The notes below the pieces were generated by a model. It saw nothing but the letters and a program-made list of their open reading frames with translations. It did no database searches and was not told the origin of the DNA. A stretch of DNA of 64,000 nucleotides from Artocarpus heterophyllus (taxonomy: Eukaryota > Streptophyta > Magnoliopsida > Rosales > Moraceae): assembly GCA_025403435.1 (NCBI GenBank), contig CM046350.1, forward strand, positions 18,263,274-18,327,273, written 5' to 3'. The position numbers and the translations under genes are program-made. Below are positions 48,423 through 61,100 of the stretch, piece after piece (the stretch's first letter is position 1; every line of letters begins with the position of its first letter).

Positions 48423-48789
48423 ATTATGTCTTATTATTGGAGACATTTTGGAGCGTAATGTATTAATGTGAAAGAAGGGATTGATTGAAGGTGTTTTAAA
48501 TATCTAAACCCTTTCATTCACAGGCGGAGTCATATAAGAACAAGGGTGGACAGCCATCCCTCCTAAACATTCTTTTTCTTATAATTTTGTATGTGAAATT
48601 TCATAAAATTTATATTCCGCTTCTCTAAAATCACTTTTGCCCCCGATGTTACTAGTTGAGTCACTCTGCTACCCCTTAATTTTTTTGGCTCCGCCTTGCT
48701 CTCATTCGTGTTTGGCCTACGTAGTTTATCCCTACTCATCCAACTCAATGTTCTGTTGTTACAATTTACAATATAGCTCATTTAAATAC

Positions 48790-48820
<31 letters not shown>

Positions 48821-49179
48821 ATGCGGGAGGAAAACTTACCAGGTTCAAAACTAAATTTCTAGTCCATTAAACTTAAATATATATCTTGATCTTTACAATT
48901 GTTATTACTGAATTGTCTATTTTATTATTTCACCCAATAATTCTTGTAATTTTGCAATTTATGTTGCTCACTTTTGGACCAAGGAATAATCCTAGAAGCC
49001 AATGGCAGTTTCTCTTCTTTCCTTTATTGCAAAAGCCTAATAAAACAGAGGAGATGGATGGAGCAGAAAAATTATACACACAAATACATCCAAGCAAAGG
49101 TAGGCCCTTTTTTGTTTAACAAAAATTTTCTTTTCCTTATTAATAATTTTTAAGTTTATTATTTTTAAAGAAGAGCTCT
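48423..49179. other. Intergenic with transposon-edge phrases and an AT microsatellite
   Basis: Phrases such as GGCGGAGTC near 48523 and TTTTGGCTCCGCC near 48683 are typical edges of degraded plant transposons and could mark a small element (about 48520-48700). An (AT)n run lies at about 48788-48812. No gene seen. Confidence 0.4.
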
Positions 49180-49620
49180 CAAGTTGGTCAAATTTTGGTC
49201 GTGAGGACGCAGTGCCTTGTGGGTGGCTGGTTGATCGGCCATCACGTGGCCCACAGATTTTTAACGTACACGATTAAAATATATGGCGTGGGACCCACAA
49301 CGTGGAAATAAATAAATAGAACTAAAAAAAAGGGGACAAGACCACAAATTAAGTGGCTCACCGTTCACGCCACCGCAATCGGGGCCACGCACGATGATGT
49401 GAACTGTAGCAAAAGGAGAGGTCCCCCAAACGAACCAGACGCCATGGGCTTTGCTATGGGCCCACAAAGTGGCGGGCCCAATGGAGTTGTTAGTGAGCTG
49501 TTTGCCTTATGGACTGTGGAGTCCGTGGCGCACGTGCAGCTCCTTTCATTTGTTGGAATTTCGGACACAACACCGTGCGACAGTAGGCCTCCTCTCTCCA
49601 TCTTTCTTTCTAAAAAAATA
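49180..49620. promoter_or_regulatory. GC-richer island with G-boxes and TGGGCC motifs; possible orphan promoter
   Basis: G-boxes CACGTG at 49243-49248 and 49531-49536, an ACGTGG core near 49300, and two TGGGCC-type motifs (palindrome TGGGCCCA at 49457-49464; GGGCCCA at 49474-49480) lie within about 300 bp. TGGGCC (site II) and G-boxes are common in plant promoters. No convincing gene starts on either side, and the overlapping ORFs of 60-87 residues have no domain I recognise. Confidence 0.35.
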
Positions 49621-50119
49621 TTATATCTTTATTAAAATAAAAAGGCCGGTCTCCTTACTTTTTAAAAGCACCTCCTGCAAAATTTATATATTAATATTAA
49701 ATTTTAACATTTGAATAAAAAAAATTTCCTTAATAAAATGTTATTTTTGGTATTGATTTTTCGGAAGTTATATTAGATGAATAATTCAGCATTAAGTATA
49801 ACATATGTTAAATTTTGACACTCGATTTGTTATTCGTTGATTTAGCATATATTTAAAAGAACGGTTTGAACCATTTTTTGTGGTTTGAACTATTTTTTTG
49901 TTTGAATTTTGTGAAAAAAATACCATAACAAAAGTTGTTGTAACTACAAAAACAGCCTAGAATCGCTTTGCCAAACAGACACTTACTATTATCTAATAAC
50001 TACAACATGAACAAGTGAAAGATTTATTTTAACAATTCTCGAAACTTAATGATTATGTAAAAAAGGTAAATATAGAATTCTAAATAATGTTATCCATTGA
50101 AATACCAAAAAAATATATA
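49621..50119. other. AT-rich intergenic stretch
   Basis: No gene or clear repeat border seen; ends in a short AT repeat abutting the solo LTR. Confidence 0.5.
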
Positions 50120-51884
50120 TGTAACATTCCAAAAGTTTCTAACTGAGACTAAGAATAAGATATTTTAATTGACAATAATAAATGTTATGTTTAAGTTTTA
50201 TAATGGTATATTGAGTGTTGATATAGGTAACAGCTGCAAGGGACTTGATGCGCGCAAAGGGGTTCATGTTTGTTATACGTTTAGGTATGGTAGAAAATGA
50301 TTAAGGATAAGATTAAGAACAAGATGATTTTATGATTAATATTATGCCATATATGTTTAGGTTAGTGTTTAATAGGTTTAAGTGGGCAAAATAGAAAACG
50401 TAGAGGAACCAACTCTAGCTAGCCCTAAGCCTATTTTAGACCCTTGGATGACTATTTTCTTTTAGATCCTAGGCGTAGATCGTTACGAAATCAGAATAAG
50501 AGCCCACACTTAGAGAATTAAGCTTAGAATACAAAATTCATATAAAAAAAATCGTGTTTTTCTCTCCCTTCACCTCCAATATGTTTTTCTCCTAGGGGAG
50601 ATTAAAATTGGAGACTTAGCCATCAAACTACCATAAATTCCCTTCTTGTTGACACTCTAAATAATTATACATTAAGAAGAAGAGGGTAAGTTTTCTATAC
50701 ACTTGAAATTCATGGGTTTGAAGAATTAGGGTTTTAGTAAATAGATCGAATATGCATGATGGAATTTTTGATATTAGTACAAGGATTTATGATGAGAAAT
50801 AATTTGATGGGTTAGTAAAGGCATATATTAAGATTTTTTTCGGCTTGTTTTAGAGACATAAATTAGAGTTTTAAAATAATTCTTATGTTTCATGCCATGA
50901 ATGTTAATTCTATGATATTATGACATGAACACTCCAAAGAAACAAGCGTTCCTGGATCCCAAGCCGTGGCATTATCTTAGTTACGGTTACAGTAAGCCAA
51001 CGATCAAGTAAATACAAATCTCACCTGCAAAATATGATTTTATATGGTATTCAAATCTTGGTAGCTATTATAATTAAAGTTCAGTAAAAATTTTGTAAAG
51101 AAATTTATGATTATTACGTGATGTTATAATCCTTACAATCTTATAAGAATCGATAATTTAGAGCTAATGAAGATAAAATATGTTTAGAAGATATGTACTG
51201 TGTAAGTATAAGTTCCTCTTCGCACTGAGCTGCTAGGTGCTCCCTTTAACATTGGTACAAAGCCATTAATGTTAAGTTGTCTCAATGAGTGTTGGTTGAT
51301 CGCTACCCTACTCTCATCATAGTTGCATGCTTGGGGACGTCGCCTAGGGTCCTAATAAGTTGCTTTGAAAATTATTCTGAAACTTATATATTAAATGTTT
51401 TATGAGATTATGGATTTATTTACTAAGCATTTTGTTTATTCTAGTTTATTCGCATATTGCAGATACAGGTGAGAACTAAAATTTAGAAGGAAGAAGCTCA
51501 GTGTGAATATGAGAGTGGCAGCGAAGCGGGTTATTAGATAGCGAATTTAGGATTTTATTGGAACTTATATTTTTAATTATGGTTTGCAAACCTTTAGGAC
51601 TTGAACAATATATTTTCCAAGTTGTATCAAATTAAGTTATTGGTTATTTGTTTTAAGAAGGATTTATTAAAGCAATAGGTTAAGTTTTATTATTTTCGCA
51701 AGTTCCTTTTAAATATATACTAGTCAAGTTTTCAAAATGTACAAGTTTGTTTCAATTTTTAACCATACTAGTTTTGCCTAGGTATTGTTTGCTTGTTTTC
51801 TTTGTAGTATATTTTAAAGTACTTTTTTATTAACAAAAGGCTTGAAGTAAGGTTTCATGCCATCCTGTTAGGGTGGGTGTTACA
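50120..51884 (+). mobile_element. Solo LTR, 1765 bp
   Basis: It starts TGTAACATTCC and ends GGGTGGGTGTTACA, with perfect 7-bp inverted termini TGTAACA / TGTTACA. The 5 bases after it are AAATA and those before it are ATATA, one mismatch; AAATA also stands four bases further left, where AT slippage may have altered the site. No gag or pol is inside. The TGTAACA..TGTTACA termini and internal phrases fit Ty3/gypsy LTRs (inference). Confidence 0.75.
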
Positions 51885-51973
51885 AAATAACATATTAGAT
51901 ATTTTATTTTTATACTTTCAGTGTCAAATATAACATCCACATTAACATTTTTTATTGGATTAACATATTAAAA

Positions 51974-52140
51974 GGATGTTTGGCAAGAGCGGTCTTAACC
52001 ACTAACTCAGTTATGAACAGTATAAAACTCTTACATGCTACAATAAAAAGAAAAAAAAATTGTTACAGTATAAAGCTCTCACATGCTACAGTAAAAACAG
52101 TTTTAACTAATAGTCTAACCACTATACAAAACGCCCTATA
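51974..52140. mobile_element. Small MITE with TIR near GGGTGTTTGGCA
   Basis: The left edge is AGGATGTTTGGCAAGAG; the right edge, inverted, is AGGGCGTTTTGTATAG. Both halves carry the same core phrases in opposite orientation: CTCTTACATGCTACAAT and its partner CTCTCACATGCTACAGTA. About 167 bp with no coding capacity. Confidence 0.6.
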
Positions 52141-52720
52141 AATATTTTATTTTCACATTTTTAATGTCAAATATAATGTCAGCGATAACATTTTTTTTAA
52201 TTGAAATTGTTCTTGTAATGTTCAAAGTAAGTAGTATAGAAAACAAAGCTCTAGTCACTATAGTAGAGGGCAGGGCATTAGGAAATTTTGCCATGGCTAA
52301 ATACCGTTGGCTCCACCCTTTTTAACAAATTAGTCCCCCTCTTTAAGTAAGAGAAACGCTAATTGTATCTTTATATTATCGTCACATTTATTTTATTATA
52401 TGAGAAATGCTATAGTCATTCTATATATTCTCTTTTTGCCATATGTGATCAATAAAAATAAAATCTAACAATAAACCATTGTTTTATACTTTATTACAAC
52501 TTTGCCACTCTTTAAAAGAATGCCTTCATTTTACTAATCAAATAGTGGAATCATGCCTTTTTTTTTGAAAGAGGGATGAACTGATACCTTTACGTTGATA
52601 TATAAATGTATATATTATAAACATAATTTTTTTAACGTATAACACATATATTCATACTTCATGTTTATCTATATTCATTATATATATATATATATATATA
52701 CATAATAAACGTTAAAATGT

Positions 52721-52751
<31 letters not shown>

Positions 52752-52932
52752 AACAATACATACCCTTTTTTTAAAATTATATATATTAAAACCTTATATA
52801 TGTATATAAAGGTTTCCTTAACATAGACTATTTTTTCTAAACTTTATATAATGTGTAAATCTGAATTTTCAAAAAAGCAAAAAAAAAAAAAAAAATTCAC
52901 ATGAATGAAAGAAAAGACAAAGGAAAAATATA
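52141..52932. other. Intergenic with AT microsatellites
   Basis: A phrase near 52250-52325 (AGAGGGCAGGGC, then TTGGCTCCACCC) looks like a transposon edge. (AT)n runs lie at about 52679-52700 and 52720-52747. No gene seen. Confidence 0.45.
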
Positions 52933-53766
52933 AGGAAAATTCCCTTGAATTATAGCATTTGTAACATTTTACTCTCAAACTTCAAAATGTAACATCCGTT
53001 CTTCTGAAATATAAACTGTTAACAAAAATAGTTCTTTTATTAGAATTTTAATGAAAAATTGACAAATAATTATAAAGTTAGAGGTATTTTGGTAATCTTG
53101 GTTATAAAAATAACCATAGTTTTAATAAAAATAATTTTTATTGATGATTAAAAACAAAAAAAAATCAATTAAAACTATTATATTATTGAAATCCTTCTTT
53201 TTTGATAGACCAAAATTTTCTTCAAAATTTTATTTTTTTCACAGTCAAAATATATCTTGAAATTTTAAAAGTTATATATATATATTAGAGAAATGAAAAG
53301 AATATAACATATATATATTCAATACAATAAAAAATATGACACAATTTTCAAAGAGAAAAACTCTGACAGCATTGAGAATTTTTTTTTTCATATTTTTGAA
53401 ATTTTTATTAGTATTTCTACCTTTTAAAATTTCAAAACACTTTTGGCGTGTGAAAAAAATTAACAAATTTTTTTAAAAAAATTGGTATATCAAAAAATAG
53501 AGGGATTTGGATAATAGTATGTTTTTAATTGATTTTTGTTGTTTTTAATCATCAATAAAGACTATTTTCATTATAATTTTATTTTTTTGTTATTTTTATA
53601 ATTAACATTACTAAAATACCCTTGATTTTAAAAATAAGTCAATTTATCGTTAAAATTCTAACAGAATGACCATTTTGTTAATAGTTCATACTTTAAGAGG
53701 AATGTATATTACGTTTTGAAGTTCAGGTGCACAATATTACAAAGACCATAGTTTAGCGGAATTTTT
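52933..53766. mobile_element. Foldback element, about 830 bp
   Basis: The left arm (about 52933-53200) is closely reverse-complementary to the right arm (about 53490-53766). Shared phrases include TATTGATGATTAAAAACAA, TTAGAATTTTAA and CTTCAAAATGTAA. The centre is AT-rich and includes the minus-strand ORF 53272-53466, which has no recognisable content. This is the same kind of element as 5170-5666 and 41732-42572. Confidence 0.8.
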
Positions 53767-54202
53767 GTAATTAATTCTATAATCTAGGATCAAAACGGCA
53801 ATTTCATAATAACTATTAAAAAAGAAAGTTTTTAATTAGGTTCTATTTTTTCTAGAAAAGTAAAATAACATGTAGCAAAATAAGAGCATGAAAAGTAACA
53901 AAGATAGTTACAAAAGAGTAGCCCTCGCATTTCTCTTTAAACATATACAAAATGTTTTCAACTATTCTTTGCATAATCAATGACTATTTTTTGTTGAAAA
54001 TGATCCCTTCTTTAATTTATTATTAAATGCTTCAAACGCACACCCTTCGACAGCTTTTCTCTCATATTAAACTATACTTTTTTCAAGCACCACAAAACTT
54101 AATAAAAGGCTTTTATTACTTATTAATAATCATTCACTTGTATCTATTTTAGACGTTGCAAATTTTTTTTTAAAAAATACATAAATCTTTTTGCTCCACC
54201 CT
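53767..54202. other. AT-rich intergenic stretch
   Basis: No gene or repeat border seen. Confidence 0.5.
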
Positions 54203-54210
54203 GCCGTACC

Positions 54211-55022
54211 TAAGGCTGTTTACGGGCAGTTTAGGCTGTTTTTTTTTTTTCTATAAACCATTGATCAAACTAAAAATATATTTTTATTTTTAGATGGTTT
54301 GATTTTTTGAATTTTTTTTTATTATTTATTTTTTTTATAAAAAATAAATTAAACTAAATCACTCATAAGTTGTTTAGACGATTTGGTTTGAACAATTTGA
54401 GCTTAAGATTAAAATAATTTTCAATATTTAAGGATGATTATAAATGTCTAAAGGTTCACTATTTAAAATTTAAATTCAAACCAAGAAACAATAAAATGTC
54501 ATAATAACACAAACTCAAGTTCACCAACAATGAAACTAAAGAGTTAAAAGTACAACTAAATAATATAAACAATATCATTAAATTTCAAACTTAAATTAAA
54601 CTTTTCAGTACTTGGTTCTTTAATTGATTTTGCTTTTTTTTTGGATGCTAAAGAGTGATGTCTAATGTTGTTTTAATGTGATTAAAGGAAAGTAAAATTA
54701 TAGATTGTAGAAAGATTTATCTTAATGTGTAGAACTTCTTTTAATGAACAATGAAAAAATATATATAAAAAATAATAAAGATATAAAAAATATTTAAAAA
54801 TAAAAAATTATATAGGGTAGTTTGAAGGAGTTTTGACCAAACAGTTTAGGTGGATGGTTTGAGCGATTTGAGAAGCCCAAACCATTAACCAAACCATCTG
54901 AAATTATTTGTGTAAAAACCACCTAAATGATCTAAATTAATCACAAAAAAACCATCAGTTTAGTTTAGTTTGATTTGAATTGGACAGTTTGAATAGTTCG
55001 ACGGATTTTTCAAACACCCCTG
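54211..55022. mobile_element. hAT-like TIR element, about 810 bp
   Basis: The right end, inverted, reads CAGGGGTGTTTG, the usual form of a hAT terminus; the left end TAAGGCTGTTT matches it at 8 of 11 positions. GCCGTACC precedes the element (54203-54210) and CCCGTACC follows it after two extra bases (55025-55032), close to an 8-bp target duplication. The ends are rich in subterminal phrases such as GATGGTTTGA and AAACCATC. No transposase. Confidence 0.5.
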
Positions 55023-57800
55023 GTCCCGTACCTGTTCCTTAATATTCTTTCAAGAGATTTTACTTTTCAAGTTATATGATATCTTTCTGACTTCTTTCTT
55101 GTTTATTATTGATCATTACTGAGAATTCGACAATAGCTATTTTATCTGCTATTATTGTTCTATTGTGTTGAAAATTGTTTGGTTTTAATCTAAATTAAGA
55201 ACAAATTATATGTCTAATAAAAATGTAAAAATCAAAACATGATAAACTCAAGAAAAAGAGGATAATAGACAGTGTGATTCAAATAAATTTTTTGAACATG
55301 CGTAATACTAACTTAAGATAAAACAAATTTTTTGCTAGTATACATTTTCAAAATCATGATTCAATAAATGTCATGTATATTGTATATATACTAGATACAT
55401 GTTCTCTTCTGAAGGGCTGTAAATTCTGTTTAAATTAAAAAACGAAAATATCATTGAGGGATATTAATCACCGTCTTAAACTCAATTGATAAGACTCGAT
55501 AAATTGATTTAAAAATAACTAGATAATTAACCCTTTCTACCTGTTTTTAATTATATTAAACTAATAATAAATGTAAGATTAAAATTTAAAGAATCCTAGT
55601 TTTTTCCCTTTATAGATTTAAAGAATACTAGTTGAACCAAGTAAATAGTCTTCACAATATACGTTCCAAGTTGGAATCTGAACTCGAACTTATATATTGA
55701 GGGGAGGTAAACATTTCTAGTTTGATTTAACACAAAAGTTAAAGGGCAACAAATTCCTTCATTATTCATAATTTATTACCAAAAAGAAGAGTGCTAGTAG
55801 CACTTTTTTTTTTTACTCTCTTTTACTTTTTTTTTTTTTAAAGTCTAACACATGAAGTCTATTAATATGATAAATTATTAATTAAACAGAAAATAAGATT
55901 ATGTCAGATAATAAATACATAGAGTAAAAAAAAAGAAAGAGAGAGAATGCTATTAACATTTCTCTAATAAAAAAATATCCAATTAGTATCTTTTTCCTCT
56001 ATTTATCTTTCTTTTTCTTTTTTTCTTTTTGGACCCATTCCACGGATAAGAAAGATAACCAAACATAGCTATAAGGAGGTGGCGGGAACCACTTGGGTCC
56101 AGTATATTGAGCCAATGGCACAAAACTGCACAAATACTCAAATTGAAATAGGATGGTGTTCTTGCTTCTATCAATGGGTACCCAATTTTGGAAGGTGGCG
56201 CGTACCAGTTGGCCCCTCCAAAACCTATCTATGTAATAATAATAATAATAATATATATACATAATATAATATATTCCCATCATTTTAGTCACACGCAAAC
56301 TTGTACATCAGGATTAGCATTGGGAATGGTCACGTGAAAACGAGGGTCATGTATACATGTACACACATATATGTTAGTCTTTGGTAGGGACTTCTAATAA
56401 TTCCAGACATGAGAACCATATATAAATATAACAAACGAATATAAATATGTCTATGTTTGTCAGTCATACGCTACAACAAACATGTACATTAACATGGAAG
56501 ATTAGAGAGAGAGAAAGGAAGACACAGAGAGTGACAAAAGTGACAAAAAAAGAGCGACCCTGACCCTAATCCTAACCCCAAAACATGCAGTTATGCACGC
56601 CGATCACACAGCTAACGAGGCCCTGTTGCTTACGTGCCGTAGCTCCCCATCTTCTCTTCACTCGGGCCCCTCATGATGAATCCTTCCCTCCTCCTCGTTA
56701 AGAAATTTGCTTTACATTATGACATATAAGAGCTTTACATTATTTCAATTGAACAAACACTACATATATTTGCACAAGCCCGTCAAAGATGGATACATGT
56801 ACTAAATGTTCAATCTTGTATTTATTCACTGTGTAACTTTCGTCTACGCAAAAATCAAGTGAATATTTTGTATACATTTAGGAATGAAGGTCGGCTAGGT
56901 TCGGGTATTAATTAGCATGAGTTAATAGTCTCAAGCGAATTTGACCGTTACTAGTTTTGCGGTCTGTAAAGAAAAAATCTTTCCAGTCGCCTTCCATTAT
57001 AAGAAAGTCTAATCTTGATCTAACACTTTTTTCTCCTTTTTTTTTTTTTTTTTCCAACCTTGTATCCTTGCCCGTTACTGTTTTTTTTTTTTTCCACAAA
57101 ATATCTCGCTTCCTTGAATTTTGAGTAACATTAGAGCAATCTGGTTTAGAAACTTTAATTTTGATAAATTACTTTTTGAATTTTTATTTTTGACAATTTT
57201 ATTTCTTGACACTAAAATTGACAAAAAAATAACAAAAAATTTTAATAACGATATTCATTGTCCATTGCTAAATTAACACCTTGAAATGTGCAAAATGTTC
57301 TTTCCACTCCTATTATAACCCACTTAGAATTAGAGAGTTTTACACTTAATATAAGTATCTATGTAAAATAATTAAATACGAATGTGATTATCTATATTAA
57401 ATTTTAAAAATTATTTTGTCAATTTTATAATAAGGGACCGAAACTGCAAAAGAAAAAAAGAACCTCAGAAACTAATCTACCAAATATTATACGGTCCTAA
57501 AAAAAAAAAAAATCATATCGCGTAAAGTTCATGGACCAATAGAATAGAGCGAATAATCTTTTCCAAAAAAAAAACTCATGTATTTCTTCAAACATCTGTG
57601 GTATGATCACAGCCATTCATCCATGCTTTTTGGCTGGCGTTAATGTCATGATCTGAAGATCACATGCATGAACCAGCTCGTGCAGATTGTCGTTTAAATA
57701 AAAATAAAAAAATCTCCACCGACGTCGTATTTGCATTCTGTAGAAACTACCGCGAAAAGCAAGTCCACACCCACGCCCAATGCACCACCAGACCAATGTC
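55023..57800. other. Intergenic, upstream of BEH3
   Basis: No gene seen. An (AAT)n run lies near 56236-56252. The part at 56500-56700 is richer in GC with AG and CT tracts. Small ORFs here show only low-complexity lysine-rich or tyrosine-rich content. Confidence 0.5.
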
Positions 57801-58179
57801 ATCTCTCTTTATGGAAAGCATAAACACGTGTTAAGCCCGGTGATTCCGGATAAGAAAAAGAAAAGAAAAGAAAAAGGACAAAAAGGCAAAGAAAGAAAGA
57901 AATTGGCTCTCTTTGTAAATTCCCATAAATTAGATGGCCAATAGCAACAACAATCATGTATTTAGCCCAACTAACCCCGAAACCCCATTCTCCTTTTGAT
58001 TAACGATTTTGGGATTTTTCTTCTTCTCTGACTAAACTGATTTTTATAACCCAAAAAAATAACAAAAGTCTACCCATATCCGGCTCGCCGGCTGGTAATC
58101 CGATTTTCCGTCCGGTTCTCAGATCGAGCTTTGCCTGTTTGGTTCCCGAGAAAATTCGAGCTGATCTCAAGAATCGGCG
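57801..58179 (+). promoter_or_regulatory. Presumed BEH3 promoter and 5' leader
   Basis: A G-box-type ACACGTGT lies near 57824, about 355 nt upstream of the start codon. The last 150 bases become GC-rich, as is common in plant leaders. A transcription start cannot be read. Promoter role is inferred from position. Confidence 0.4.
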
Positions 58180-61100
58180 ATGACGTCCGGCACGAGAATG
58201 CCGACGTGGAAGGAGAGAGAAAACAACAAGAGGAGAGAGAGACGGCGGAGAGCGATCGCGGCGAAGATCTACGCCGGCCTTAGGGCGTACGGAAACTACA
58301 AGCTTCCGAAGCACTGCGACAACAACGAGGTCCTTAAAGCTCTCTGCAACGAAGCCGGTTGGACTGTCGAAGAAGACGGCACCACCTACAGAAAGGTAAC
58401 CAAACTAAACTAAACTGAACTTAACCGTCGTATTATCTTCTCTTTCGTCGTTTAGGCGCCTGCGCAAGCTAGCAAATTTGCCCGGCTTCTAGCTGTCAAA
58501 ATGCGCCGGCCATCGCTGAAAATCCTCTGATCAGCGGTTTTTTTCCTTCAATTCGATTTGGTAGGAAGAAAAAAAATCGTGATTCTTTGCTAACGTGCGC
58601 CGATGTGTGCCATGCGCCAAGATTAGAATCTCGATCTGGTTCTGGTTTTAGCCCACCGGCGCACAGTAGAGCTCAGAGCTCTTTGTTTTTTTCTGGTGCG
58701 CACGAAGCACGAAGATATATTAGAGATTCACTTGTGGCTTTTATTTTTTTATTTTTTATTTTTTATTTTTTCATGATCTTCATAAGACTCAACCCAAAAA
58801 AAAAAAAAAAAGGCTTTCCGAACTCCCGAAATGCCCCCAGCCAAATTGTGAAATCACATATATTTACTACGATTGGTCCAAATTTCGTGATGTTTTGGAG
58901 GGGTATTATCGTCATTTAGGATTAAAATATTTCTCCATTTCCAAGATTGAAGCTTTTTTTCTTTTTTTTTTGTCAGTCGACTTTAATGCAACTGTGAATG
59001 TTTCGTTAGCTCTCATCAGTCTGCGACTGTTTCTCTGTTTCCTTTCTTCTCTGAAAATTCCGATTATTTCGCCGTAGATTTGAGATTCCCTTTTTTTAAA
59101 AAAAAAATTCCTTTTAATTTATTATATTATTATATTTGCTTCTTTCCGAAACTGCCCACTCAGGAGCCTGATCTTGTACCATGAAACTGAGGTCAAATTG
59201 GTCATTTCGTTGCACCGTCAATGATTTTCCTTTTTTACTCTAATAATTTTATTTTATTTTTTTTATTTTCCCTTGTTCCGAGAATCCCGGGGAAATTTAC
59301 AAAACCTTTCTTCTCGTTTGATTGGAGAGCATGCATATGATGGTAATGGCATTGTGGGCTGGTGTTACCGTTTCACTATTATTTTATTCAAATATTGAAA
59401 ATTTGCATAGTGATTAAATTATGGCGGAAGAGGAGTAATATTTTTAGAATCCTTGGATTCCTTTTTTTTTTTGTTCCTTTAGATAATGATTCAATTTTAG
59501 GCAGTAAAGCGTGTGTGGGAATTTGGATCGAGGGAAAAATTGTTGGGAGACGGCGTGTTTTGTGTTAAAAGGTATGACTTAGCTGTTGCTTCACATTTTT
59601 GTTTTATTTTTGCCCTTTACAGCAAAAAGCCCTGTTTGGCTACAATTACATATTTGCCAGCTTACTGTTATAGTCTAGGGTGTTCGACAAGCAGACAGAT
59701 TCTCTTTGACTGAATGATTAACTCTACAGTAGCATTTCTAGGTCCACTTATGTATGTTGGTCAAGAACCCCATAATGAAATTCTGCCCTGAAAGGACAAA
59801 ACCACTGCCTTTATCTTTTTCTCCTCTTTTCTTTTCTCTTTCCTTTTTTTTTTTTTTTTAAAAAATGGATCTATGGACCCGAAGCTAGTTTTGATGTTTA
59901 ATTTTCCTTTGCAAATCAGGGGGGGAGAGAGAGAGCTTAGCCAGCTTAAAAGAACTTTGATGGTGTAAAATAGTAAAGGGTGCATGTGATTGAGGAAAAC
60001 TTAAAAGTTCAAGGAAGCTAACTGTGTACATTATTCTCGTTTTTTCATTAGTTGGTTGACTTGTTAGTTAAAACTGCGACTCCTTGTGAGCTTGTTTTAG
60101 ATCATAATCACCAATGAAGTGGTGTGCATAATTTATCAAAAATTGCTAATTGCTCTTTTTTTTTTTCTTTTTTTTTGTAAATTTGCAAAACGTATATAGG
60201 GTGTTTGGTAGAACCAATAGTGCTTTGAGTTTATGCTTCTTTGGGTACCTAGGGTTTGAGTCCTATATCTCATTTTCATATTCCAACTTGCAATGTGGAA
60301 TATGCATCCATTTCTCTGCAACCAATCCACCATCCACGTGGTGGATTGGTTTTTAAGAACACATACAAAATATGGTCTCCATAACGTAACAAAAACGTTG
60401 TACTTCTAACTAGAATTTCAGGAAGCGTTCAAATATTACTTCCGTGCTCGAATATATGTTACAAATATACATTATTACATTGGCACTGCATTTGTACAGG
60501 GATGCAAACCCGTGGACCGTATGGACATAATGGGAGGTTCAACATCAGCAAGTCCGTGCTCATCATACCAACCTAGTCCATGTGCTTCGTACAACCAAAG
60601 CCCTGCCTCATCTTCTTTCCCTAGTCCTGTTTCATCCCACTACAAAGCAAGCTCAAACACTAATCCCGACCCGAACTCCCTAATCCCGTGGCTCAAAAAC
60701 CTCTCATCTTCAGGCTCATCCCTCTCGGCCACATCCAAATTCCCCTACCACCTCTTCGTCCACGGCGGCTCCATAAGCGCCCCGGTCACCCCTCCACTCA
60801 GCTCGCCAACATCAAGAACCCCAAGAACCAAAACCGACTGGGACGATCCTATGGTGGGCCCCAACTGGGCCATGCCCAACTACTCTTCCTCCTCCTTCCT
60901 GCCCTCGTCCACCCCACCAAGCCCAGGTCGCCAAGTGCTGCCGGACTCAGGGTGGCTTGCTGGGCTTCAGATCCCCCAAAGTGGGCCTTCATCGCCAACT
61001 TTTAGCCTTGTGTCGAGAAACCCATTTGGGCTTAGGGAGGAGGCCTTGTCTGGTGCAGGGTCAAGGATGTGGACTCCTGGGCAGAGCGGGACTTGCTCGC

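Noticed and set aside
56560..56580. Telomere-like ACCCTAATCCTAACCCC
   Set aside because: Only two or three imperfect units; too short for an interstitial telomere repeat.
58000..58314. 104-residue minus-strand ORF at the BEH3 start
   Set aside because: Antisense shadow of BEH3 exon 1 and its GC-rich leader.
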